Below, piece after piece: positions 6,880-12,445 of a stretch of DNA of 13,256 bases. The position numbers and the translations under genes are program-made. The first letter of the stretch is position 1. Every line of letters begins with the position of its first letter. The notes under the pieces are model-generated. The model saw only the letters and a list, made by a program, of their open reading frames with translations. It made no database searches and had not been told where the DNA came from. The DNA is taken from NCBI GenBank assembly GCA_041688215.1, contig JBDNIO010000006.1, forward strand, positions 1 to 13,256. Direction: 5' to 3'. This DNA comes from JBDNIO01 sp041688215. Lineage in GTDB: Bacteria > Pseudomonadota > Gammaproteobacteria > Nevskiales > Salinisphaeraceae.

Positions 6880-7055
6880 TTAATCACCCGCATGCTGGCA
6901 TGGGCGGCGATTGCCTCCGACGCATACGCGTTCTACTAGTAAATATCCCCTTAGATTTATCTGTTAGTCTGGCTGCACCATCCAGGGGACTAATTTCGGG
7001 TGTAATGCACGTACAACCACAACGCTAGCACCCATCATCTATCAGGACGGCTCAA

Positions 7056-7568
7056 ATGGATTTCAAACCACAAACCCAAGTCCCCGAACTGCGTGTGCCA
7101 CTGGTCGGCGGTGCGCAGTGGGATCTGTCTGCCCAGAAGCCCAAGAACTTTACGCTAGCTGTGTTCTATCGGGGCCTGCACTGCCCGATCTGCAAAGGTT
7201 ATTTGCAGGATTTACAGCAGCGGCTTGCGGAGTTTCGAAATCGCGGTGTTGAATCCATTGCGATCAGTGCAGATACACAAGAACGCGCCGAGCAAACCGC
7301 GCAGGACTGGGAGATCGACGAGCTGGCGCTAGGCTATGGGCTATCGCTGGATACGGCGCGCGAATGGGGTCTGTTTATCTCCGAGGGTATTAACGAGAAA
7401 GAGCCGAAAGAATTTTCCGAGCCCGGTTTATTCCTGGTGCGACCCGATGCCACGTTATACGCAGCTTCGATCCAGACCATGCCCTTCGCCCGACCTTCTT
7501 TCAAGGAGCTGGGTTCGGCGCTGGATTTTGTGATCGACAAGGATTACCCCGCACGCGGTGAAGCATGA
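7056..7568 (+). CDS. Peroxiredoxin-like AhpC/TSA-family protein
   Basis: A 170-residue thioredoxin-fold protein. FYRGLHCPICKGYL (37-50) places a CxxC pair (Cys43, Cys46) where peroxiredoxins carry their peroxidatic cysteine after the F-[YF]-R/P motif; AISADTQERAEQTA and PGLFLVRPDATLYAAS follow in normal order. This belongs to the redoxin branch often annotated peroxiredoxin-like, and may reduce peroxides or act as a thiol:disulfide reductase. The ribosome site AGGACGG lies upstream of 7056. It follows pmpAB by 176 bases, so co-transcription is possible but unproven. A role in persulfide or oxidative stress fits the surroundings by inference. Confidence 0.85.
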   Translation: MDFKPQTQVPELRVPLVGGAQWDLSAQKPKNFTLAVFYRGLHCPICKGYLQDLQQRLAEFRNRGVESIAISADTQERAEQTAQDWEIDELALGYGLSLDTAREWGLFISEGINEKEPKEFSEPGLFLVRPDATLYAASIQTMPFARPSFKELGSALDFVIDKDYPARGEA

Positions 7569-7571
7569 GTG

Positions 7572-7961
7572 TTACTGGGCGGCAACGCTAAAACGCGACT
7601 GCCCGCCTGCCTGTGGGTAATTCAGCATGGCCGTGATCAGCGTGACATCGAGCAACAAGTCGGGAATTAGGCGATAGCGGAATACCGCCAGGATCGCAGC
7701 AACCGGTTCCGGGCCAGGCGCACGCGGCGTCGTAAGCTTGGTAACCAGATGCTCCGCGGCCAGCGTCTCAGCCAGTGCGAGCAGCGATTGCTTACGTTGC
7801 CCGTAACTCTCACTACCCACGTGCGTCCGCACCGCGCGCCACGTCTGGTCTAGAAACGCCGGAGTATTGGCCAACCCCCGGTAGTAGCTGGCCACGCCAG
7901 GGTGTTGGTGTTTTTGCTGGATGTCCTGCAACAGCTTGCGGAATCCAGGTTCTATAAGGTC
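7572..7961 (-). pseudogene. 5'-truncated DehI-like gene fragment
   Basis: An open frame of about 119-129 residues with no ATG; a TTG at 7931 is the only ordinary start and the frame is closed by a stop at 7962-7964. The segment GVASYYRGLANTPAFLDQTW followed by RAVRTHVGSE resembles one repeat of DehI-type (halocarboxylic acid dehalogenase-like) proteins, which are normally about twice this long. Its upstream end coincides with the REP-like palindrome, suggesting that the missing 5' half was lost at that junction. The remaining C-terminus (LFRYRL-like hydrophobic run, then LLLDVTLITAML) is intact to the stop at 7572, three bases from the convergent peroxiredoxin-like gene. Family match is from memory and moderate. 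Confidence 0.45.
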
Positions 7962-7992
7962 TCACTGGATTCCGGGCCTTCGCCCGGAATGA
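7940..7992. repeat. REP/dRS3-like palindromic element
   Basis: Core hairpin ATTCCGGGC-CTTC-GCCCGGAAT (7969-7990), 9-bp perfect stem with a 4-base loop, flanked by CTGG and GACC. A further inverted arm GGAATCCAG (7940-7948) pairs with CTGGATTCC (7965-7973). The ATTCC...GGAAT hairpin is the hallmark of widespread proteobacterial REP/dRS3-type repeats. It lies exactly where the DehI-like frame loses similarity. It may also form an RNA hairpin. The 200 bases from 7993 to the next gene show no other clear feature. Confidence 0.65.
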
Positions 7993-8192
7993 CCGGTACG
8001 AGTTTATGGGACAGCAGTGATCCGAATTGATTGGTATATCGTGGACACGGGTCTCGAACATGCGGCTATGTCTTGTATTAGCCAAACATCTGCGAAAGTA
8101 AACCTGTACGCGTTTAGGCTGACTCATACTACGCAGACCACCCTGGTAACATCGGAAAATAAGACCGGGCAAAAGCGGACTATGATCATTTT

Positions 8193-8450
8193 ATGACTAG
8201 CATTATCGAACTATTCTGCGCCCCCCACTGCCGCCATTGCGACACCGCCGCACAGCAACTGCGCGCCTGGCTGTCCGAACGCGATGTAAGCTTACAAACC
8301 AAAAATATATTGGACCACGTCGACCGGGCGGTCGATCTGGGTATCCTGCGCACGCCGGCACTGGTCGTAGATGATGAGTTAGTACACCAGGGGCAGCTGA
8401 GTGATCGCCGATTGATGCAGCTATTTGGAGCATCGAGATGCCCGGAATAA
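8193..8450 (+). CDS. Small thioredoxin/glutaredoxin-like protein
   Basis: An 85-residue cytoplasmic protein with a compact thioredoxin fold: beta strand IIELFCAPHCRHC (4-16) carrying a C-R-H-C pair (Cys13, Cys16) preceded by Cys9, and cis-proline region RTPALVVDDELVHQG (53-67). Length fits the small Trx/Grx-like group that lacks the outer strand. Its 3' end overlaps the MerR-family gene by 13 bases, implying translational coupling. Likely a thiol-disulfide or metal-thiol exchange factor for the regulator or the mer enzymes, by inference. No strong ribosome site precedes 8193 and I could not place a clear promoter. Confidence 0.8.
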   Translation: MTSIIELFCAPHCRHCDTAAQQLRAWLSERDVSLQTKNILDHVDRAVDLGILRTPALVVDDELVHQGQLSDRRLMQLFGASRCPE

Positions 8451-8836
8451 GCATTGGCGAGGCCGCTGAACGCACCGGCCTGACCGCCGACACCCTGCGC
8501 TACTATGAAAAAATCGCTCTGCTCCCGCGTATCGCCCGTGACCCTGGCGGGCGCCGACGTTACGATCAACGCGATCTGTCGCGTCTGCGCTTCATCCAGC
8601 GCGCCCAACGCTGCAATTTTTCGCTGAAAGAAATCGGCCAGCTGCTGCAGCTGCGCAATACCCAGGAGGCAGTGCGGCCGCAGGTGCAGCGCCTCACCGA
8701 ACATAAATTAGAAGAGATCAAAACCCAACTTGCCGATTTAACACATTTACAGGCCGAACTGGAATTGTTGCTTAACCTGTGCCGCGGCAGTGACCAGGGG
8801 TGTCCCATAATCGAAGGGCTGGACCAGAATGCTTAA
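8438..8836 (+). CDS. MerR-family transcriptional regulator
   Basis: A 132-residue regulator. The N-terminal winged helix-turn-helix (SIGEAAERTGLTADTLRYYE, 5-24; GGRRRYDQRDLSRLRFI) is followed by a long dimerisation helix (about 76-112) and a short metal-binding loop, LCRGSDQGCPII, with Cys115 and Cys122 six residues apart. That spacing resembles CadR-type Cd/Pb/Zn sensors, but the usual third cysteine near position 77-80 is missing (region EAVRPQV). CueR-like sensors also use only two cysteines but with a longer gap. An additional Cys59 sits in RAQRCNFSL. The ligand is therefore uncertain. It overlaps both neighbours (13 bases before, 8 bases after) and may control the perfect palindrome near 12.08 kb. 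Confidence 0.88.
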   Translation: MPGISIGEAAERTGLTADTLRYYEKIALLPRIARDPGGRRRYDQRDLSRLRFIQRAQRCNFSLKEIGQLLQLRNTQEAVRPQVQRLTEHKLEEIKTQLADLTHLQAELELLLNLCRGSDQGCPIIEGLDQNA

Positions 8837-9172
8837 ATTTCAAACGATAAACCTGCTGATATATGGCGCAGCGGCAATCGCTGAAATTGCCGGGTGCTTC
8901 GCCGTCTGGGCCTGGTTGCGCCAGGACAAAAGTGTTTGGTGGTTACTCCCGGCATAGCATCATTGGTGTTGTTCGCGTATCTGTTAACCCACATCGATAC
9001 AGACTTTGCCGGCCGTGCCTATGCCGCTTACGGCGGAGTCTATATCACGGCCTCGCTGGCCTGGTTGTGGCTGGCGGAAAGTGTATGGCCCTCGCTCTGG
9101 GATTTGACTGGCGCGGGCCTGGCTGTGCTCGGCACGCTGGTTATATTGATCGGTGCACAACTCGCGCGTTAA
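8829..9172 (+). pseudogene. ynfA: YnfA-family membrane protein, frameshifted
   Basis: YnfA/UPF0060 proteins are about 108-residue inner-membrane proteins of the small multidrug resistance type. Here an ATG at 8829, overlapping the regulator stop, reads an N-terminal half with AIAEIAGCFAVWAWLRQ and SVWWLLPA before TAG at 8955-8957. The next frame resumes at once with GIASLVLFAYLLTHIDTDFAG, then RAYAAYGGVYITASLAWLWL and ends at 9172. Joining the frames restores a full-length family member. One missing G in CCGGC at about 8950-8952 would explain it. It could be a true inactivating deletion or a sequence error. The start at 8894 is not credible, as it would lose the first membrane segment. Its stop overlaps the convergent merA by four bases. 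Confidence 0.75.
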
Positions 9173-10572
9173 CCCGCACAACAGGATAATTGCTCGATAT
9201 CCTTGGTGAAAGTTTGAGCGCAAAGCTTGAGAGCCTCTACGTGCACCAGGTAGGGGAACAACATCTCGCCCAGTGCCTCGACGGTCATACCCTGGTGTAC
9301 GGCCAGCGCCGCGGTCTGGACCATCTCGCCCGCCTCGGGGGCCAATATCTGAGCACCGAGCAGGCGATCGGTTCCGGCTTGTGCCACCAGCTTGACGAAT
9401 CCGCGGGTCTCGAAGTTGGCCAAGGCGCGCGGTACGTGTTCCAGGGATAGCGTGCGGGTCTCGGTTTCGATGCCACGCGCCTGCGCCCGGATCTCGTCCA
9501 GACCTACGGTAGCGACCTGCGGATCAGTAAATATCACCGCCGGCATGGCGGACAGGTCGAGTGCCGCGTTGCCGCCGGTCATGTTGACTGCGGCGCGGGT
9601 GCCACCGGCGGCGGCGACGTAAACGAATTGCGGAAGATTTGTGCAATCGCCAGTGGCGTAGATGTACGCGGCGCTGGTGCGCAGTTGTTCATCCACGATG
9701 ACCGCCCCGTTGTCGTCCGTCTCAACCCCGATCCGTTCCAGCGCCAGATCGCGGGTATTCGGGGTTCGCCCGGTGGCGACCAGCAGACGGTCCCCGCGAA
9801 TCGGGCCGTCTTCGGTATCCAGCGTGAACTGCCCTGAATCGAAGTGCGCGCCACCGGCCTCGGTATGTTCGCGCACATCAATCCCCTCGGTCCGGAAGGC
9901 TTCGGTTAAGCCTGCGCCCAGCGCCGGATCCTCATGCGATAGCAGCGTACTACGCGCTAACAAGGTGACTTGCGAGCCCAAACGGCGAAACGCCTGGGCC
10001 TGTTCCACCGCTAGGACCGAAGCGCCGATAATAATTAGATGCTCTGGTGTGGTTTCGGCAAAAACCGCATCGTCGGAAGTCCAGTACGGCGTATCCGCCA
10101 GGCCGGGGATGGGCGGGATTGCCGGGGACGCACCGGTGGCAATCAACACGCGATCGGCGATTAGATGCTGCGGTTCGCCGTCGCCCGTTGCGATAATCAG
10201 ACGCCTGGCATCCTCGAAACGGGCGTAGCCACGACGCAGGTTAATAGCCGGATTCTCGTCCAGAATTTTCTGGTATTTCGCCTGGCGCAATTCCTCCACA
10301 CGCGACTGTTGCTGGGCCTGGATACGCCGCCGGTCTATATCCGGCGCGTGGTCGGCGAGCCCCGCGAACGGGTTGGTTCGCTGATTGTGGGCCAACTGCG
10401 CCGCTCTGATCTGGATTTTCGAGGGCACGCAGCCAACATTTACACAGGTGCCGCCGATCCTATCGGCGGACTCAACCATCGTCACCTGCGCGCCGGCTTC
10501 GGCGGCGCGGATGGCGGCCGCGAAGGCACCGCTGCCGCTGCCGATGATGGCGATTTTAAGTTGCGCGCTCAT
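9169..10572 (-). CDS. merA: Mercuric reductase MerA, no NmerA domain
   Basis: A 467-residue flavoprotein disulfide reductase that reduces Hg(II) to Hg(0) with NADPH in the cytoplasm. Visible: FAD motif GSGSGAFAAA (11-20), redox pair in GGTCVNVGCVPSK (Cys43, Cys48), NAD(P) motif IIGASVLAVE, ATGDCTNLP for FAD, and the C-terminal KDIEQLSCCAG with vicinal Cys464/Cys465, the hallmark that separates MerA from lipoamide dehydrogenase. The N-terminal HMA (NmerA) domain is absent, so Hg(II) would come directly from MerT/MerF or small thiols. AAGGA eight bases upstream supports 10572. It is the last gene of the mer unit and lies in frame with merF. Confidence 0.96.
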   Translation of the reverse strand: MSAQLKIAIIGSGSGAFAAAIRAAEAGAQVTMVESADRIGGTCVNVGCVPSKIQIRAAQLAHNQRTNPFAGLADHAPDIDRRRIQAQQQSRVEELRQAKYQKILDENPAINLRRGYARFEDARRLIIATGDGEPQHLIADRVLIATGASPAIPPIPGLADTPYWTSDDAVFAETTPEHLIIIGASVLAVEQAQAFRRLGSQVTLLARSTLLSHEDPALGAGLTEAFRTEGIDVREHTEAGGAHFDSGQFTLDTEDGPIRGDRLLVATGRTPNTRDLALERIGVETDDNGAVIVDEQLRTSAAYIYATGDCTNLPQFVYVAAAGGTRAAVNMTGGNAALDLSAMPAVIFTDPQVATVGLDEIRAQARGIETETRTLSLEHVPRALANFETRGFVKLVAQAGTDRLLGAQILAPEAGEMVQTAALAVHQGMTVEALGEMLFPYLVHVEALKLCAQTFTKDIEQLSCCAG

Positions 10573-10593
10573 AGCGATATCCTTGACGTGAAA

Positions 10594-10809
10594 TCAGCAC
10601 CGCTCTGCCTTGTAACGGCGGTAGAGTGCATAGGCGATTAGACAGATAAAAAAGCCCAAAGCCGGCAGCAACACATAGTCGAGATAGCCGACCCATGCCG
10701 ACAAGCCGACCACGCCGAAGGTAATCACCAGCACCGGCGTAAAACAGCACAGTGCAGCGATGGTGGTGCCTACCAACCCAACACCAAGCAGCTTTTTATG
10801 TCGTTCCAT
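10594..10809 (-). CDS. merF: Mercury transporter MerF
   Basis: A 71-residue inner-membrane protein with two transmembrane helices (about 10-34 and 41-64). TTIAALCCFTPVLVI (15-29) carries the vicinal Cys21-Cys22 pair for Hg(II) uptake from the periplasm, and GYLDYVLLPAL (41-51) is conserved in MerF. The family has a second vicinal pair near the C-terminus; here the protein ends at Cys71 and the next codon is TGA, so the second cysteine of that pair is not encoded as an ordinary Cys. It sits six bases after the merP-like stop and 21 bases before merA. Confidence 0.93.
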   Translation of the reverse strand: MERHKKLLGVGLVGTTIAALCCFTPVLVITFGVVGLSAWVGYLDYVLLPALGFFICLIAYALYRRYKAERC

Positions 10810-10815
10810 AACGTG

Positions 10816-11133
10816 CTACTGCCTGCGTTTGGAGGGATAACCGGCATCGGTCGTTGCTGCCGTCAGTTTGGCTACCGAGGCGACCTTCGGGTTGTAAGCC
10901 ACGGTGGCTGTCTTGGTTTCAAAATCGACCTTCGCGGATTGCACGCCCTCGACCCACTCCAGTGCCTTGCGCACTGCGATGGGACAGGTCGCGCATGTCA
11001 TGTTTTCAACCGCAAGTGATACTGTCTCGAACGGGCCCGCCGCGTTTGTGCTTTCGACAGCGCTGTTTTCGCTGCAAGCTGCGGCAACCAGTGCGATCAA
11101 TGTAAACAGCATAATTTGGCTTAATTTGCGCAT
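10816..11133 (-). CDS. merP: Periplasmic mercury-binding protein MerP-like
   Basis: A 105-residue exported protein with an HMA fold: VENMTCATCPIAVRKALEWVEGV (Cys47, Cys50) is the metal-binding loop and helix, ending DAGYPSKRRQ as MerP proteins do. It would capture Hg(II) in the periplasm and hand it to MerT/MerF. Residues 1-19 are a signal sequence. The export region ends AAAC (Cys20) followed by a polar linker of about 15 residues, unusual for MerP, so it may be lipidated and membrane-tethered, although the -3 residue is Ala rather than Leu. The start at 11133 has GAGG nearby upstream; a longer frame from 11166 has no merit. It follows merT by 13 bases. Confidence 0.88.
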   Translation of the reverse strand: MRKLSQIMLFTLIALVAAACSENSAVESTNAAGPFETVSLAVENMTCATCPIAVRKALEWVEGVQSAKVDFETKTATVAYNPKVASVAKLTAATTDAGYPSKRRQ

Positions 11134-11146
11134 GCTTCCATCCACC

Positions 11147-11509
11147 TCAAAAGATCGCTGGGGCATACCAGGGAAAGGCCAGCAAGACCAATACGGGCAC
11201 GGTAATTAACCAGAAAATTATCCGTTGGCGGCGTTTGACTGCCGGATTGGCACAGACCTCGCCGGGCGCGCAATCCTGTTCGCGGCGATACAGCCGCCAG
11301 CCGGCGAATCCCAAAAGTATCGCGGTGGCAATGACAAAGACCGGCCGGTAAGGCGCCAGCGCAGTGAGCGAGCCCATCCAGGCACCGCCCACGCCGAGGG
11401 AGATTAAAACCAGGGGCGCAACGCAACATAGGGAGGCACCAACCGCGGCCAGTATGGCGCCGACCTGAGCCCAAGCGGTACGCCCGGAAGACGTCGTGGA
11501 TTCGTTCAT
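11147..11509 (-). CDS. merT: Mercuric transport protein MerT
   Basis: A 120-residue inner-membrane protein with three transmembrane segments (about 14-44, 54-76 and 97-118). The first helix carries SLCCVAPLVL with Cys28-Cys29, and the cytoplasmic loop CAPGEVC has Cys80 and Cys86, the second pair that hands Hg(II) to MerA. The start at 11509 is supported by GGAG six to seven bases upstream; the longer in-frame start at 11548 lies within the promoter. It is the first gene after the MerR-type promoter. Confidence 0.94.
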   Translation of the reverse strand: MNESTTSSGRTAWAQVGAILAAVGASLCCVAPLVLISLGVGGAWMGSLTALAPYRPVFVIATAILLGFAGWRLYRREQDCAPGEVCANPAVKRRQRIIFWLITVPVLVLLAFPWYAPAIF

Positions 11510-11547
11510 GAGTCGCTCCAACGGGGATATTTCTATCGATGGAGCCA

Positions 11548-11579
11548 AGCTTAAATGCGGTACCTGGGTACCTTGTCAA
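11548..11579 (-). promoter_or_regulatory. mer promoter/operator between merR and merT
   Basis: On the minus strand the -35 TTGACA (11574-11579) is followed by GGTACCCAGGTACC (11559-11572), i.e. GTAC-N4-GTAC as in classical mer operators, then a -10 of TAAGCT (11548-11553). The spacer is 20 bases with this -10, or 19 with TTAAGC. Overlong spacers with the dyad inside are typical of MerR-activated promoters. merT starts about 39 bases downstream. Confidence 0.8.
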
Positions 11580-11598
11580 GCATCCGAAGCCGTGCAGG

Positions 11599-12015
11599 TC
11601 AGCCGTTGCCGGAGAGCGTTTCGATTAACGGACAGTGCCCAGGATTGGGCTCATGCCGGCAGCGCTCAATCAGATTACCCAGAGTCTTTTGCATGGCCGT
11701 CAGATCGGTAATCCGCGCAGCAACCAGGGCGCGCTGCTGCTCGGCAGCGTGCCGGGCGTCGTTACAACAGCCATCACCGAGTTCCAGTAATCGGGCGATT
11801 TGCTCCAGGCTAAAGCCCAATCCCTGCGCACGTTTTATAAACCGGATACGCGCCACGGCCGTGGGCGAATAGCGCCGATAGCCGGTTAGCGGTTTGGGCG
11901 GCTGCTTGATCAACCCTCGCCGTTGGTAGTAGCGCACTGTTTGCAGGTTCACTTCGGCCGCGCGGGCGACGCTGCCGATGGTCATGTCAGGTCCGTTTTC
12001 GGTCTGATTATTCAT
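11599..12015 (-). CDS. merR: Mercury-responsive regulator MerR
   Basis: A 138-residue MerR-family activator/repressor. DNA-binding region MTIGSVARAAEVNLQTVRYY (11-30) and GYRRYSPTAVARIRFIKRA, a dimerisation helix, and the Hg(II) site built of Cys83/Cys84 at the helix start and ERCRHEPNPGHCPLI with Cys119 and Cys128. The eight-residue gap is exactly that of true MerR (Cys82/117/126). It is codirectional with merT, not divergent as in Tn21/Tn501, and the operator lies after its stop. Divergent from it is the HMA/barrel unit. Start at 12015 matches the usual N-terminal extension; 11985 is a possible alternative. No strong ribosome site precedes either. Confidence 0.93.
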   Translation of the reverse strand: MNNQTENGPDMTIGSVARAAEVNLQTVRYYQRRGLIKQPPKPLTGYRRYSPTAVARIRFIKRAQGLGFSLEQIARLLELGDGCCNDARHAAEQQRALVAARITDLTAMQKTLGNLIERCRHEPNPGHCPLIETLSGNG

Positions 12016-12066
12016 AATGAGCTTTGCTGTCGTTGTTCTAAATGAAAGAACGGTTCTACCTCATGC

Positions 12067-12097
12067 TTGACCTGGAGTTAACTCCAGGTATTAGACT
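12067..12097 (+). promoter_or_regulatory. MerR-type promoter with perfect palindrome
   Basis: TTGACC (12067-12072), a 19-base spacer, and TAGACT (12092-12097). ACCTGGAGTTAACTCCAGGT (12070-12089) is a perfect 20-bp palindrome centred in the spacer. This geometry is that of MerR-family activated promoters, and the arms CTGGAGT/ACTCCAG resemble ZntR/CadR-type boxes more than the GTAC mer dyad. On the minus strand TTGACA (12099-12104) with 17-base spacing to TTAACT (12076-12081) could serve merR, so one operator may control both directions. Confidence 0.78.
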
Positions 12098-12127
12098 GTG
12101 TCAAAGTCACGTACAGGATAGATCATC

Positions 12128-12445
12128 ATGATGAAGCAGTTGTTGTTTCTAACGACCGGCTTACTGCTAAGCGTTACTGCTCTGGCCGCCGGCAATCAAT
12201 ACACGCTGGGCGTCAAAGGCGTCGCCTGCCCCTACTGCGCTTTTGGTATTGAAAAACGCCTCAACAAGATAGATGGGGTGAATGAAGTAGTGGTCGATAT
12301 TGGCGATAGCGTCGTGCGGGTCACCATGCAGGAGGGTGCCACCCTTACCGAGGAGCAGGTGCGCCAGGCGGTCGATGAGGCCGGTTTTACGCTGCGTTCC
12401 TTCTCCCGGACCGAGAGCAAACAGGGAGAAGACGGTGCTGAATAA
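12128..12445 (+). CDS. Secreted HMA-domain metal-binding protein
   Basis: A 105-residue exported protein. Residues 1-21 are a signal peptide (MMKQLLFLTT..., cleavage after ALA). An HMA-like beta-alpha-beta-beta-alpha-beta fold follows, with VKGVACPYCAFGIEKRLN (29-46), Cys34 and Cys37, where MerP and copper chaperones have GMTCxxC. Here the Met before the site is Val-Ala, and proline plus tyrosine separate the cysteines, so ligand geometry may differ. DEAGFTLRSF closes the domain; the polar tail (RTESKQGEDGAE) is short. It is the first gene downstream of the palindromic promoter, has AGGA nine bases upstream of 12128, and its stop overlaps the next gene by 11 bases. Probably a periplasmic metal (Hg, Cu, Cd or Pb) carrier. 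Confidence 0.85.
   Translation: MMKQLLFLTTGLLLSVTALAAGNQYTLGVKGVACPYCAFGIEKRLNKIDGVNEVVVDIGDSVVRVTMQEGATLTEEQVRQAVDEAGFTLRSFSRTESKQGEDGAE

Noticed and set aside
6834..7028. Plus-strand open frame after pmpB
   Set aside because: Overlaps the pmpB end in a different frame, without ribosome site or recognisable product.
7813..8172. Minus-strand open frame of 119 codons
   Set aside because: Contains a translated REP-like repeat (SFRAKARNP) and overlaps the DehI-like fragment in another frame; no family match.
8863..9189. Plus-strand open frame of 108 codons over ynfA
   Set aside because: Arg/Cys-rich product in the third frame; the YnfA similarity lies in the other two frames.
9662..10228. Plus-strand open frame of 188 codons opposite merA
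   Set aside because: Ser/Arg-rich shadow of merA; merA signatures are complete on the other strand.
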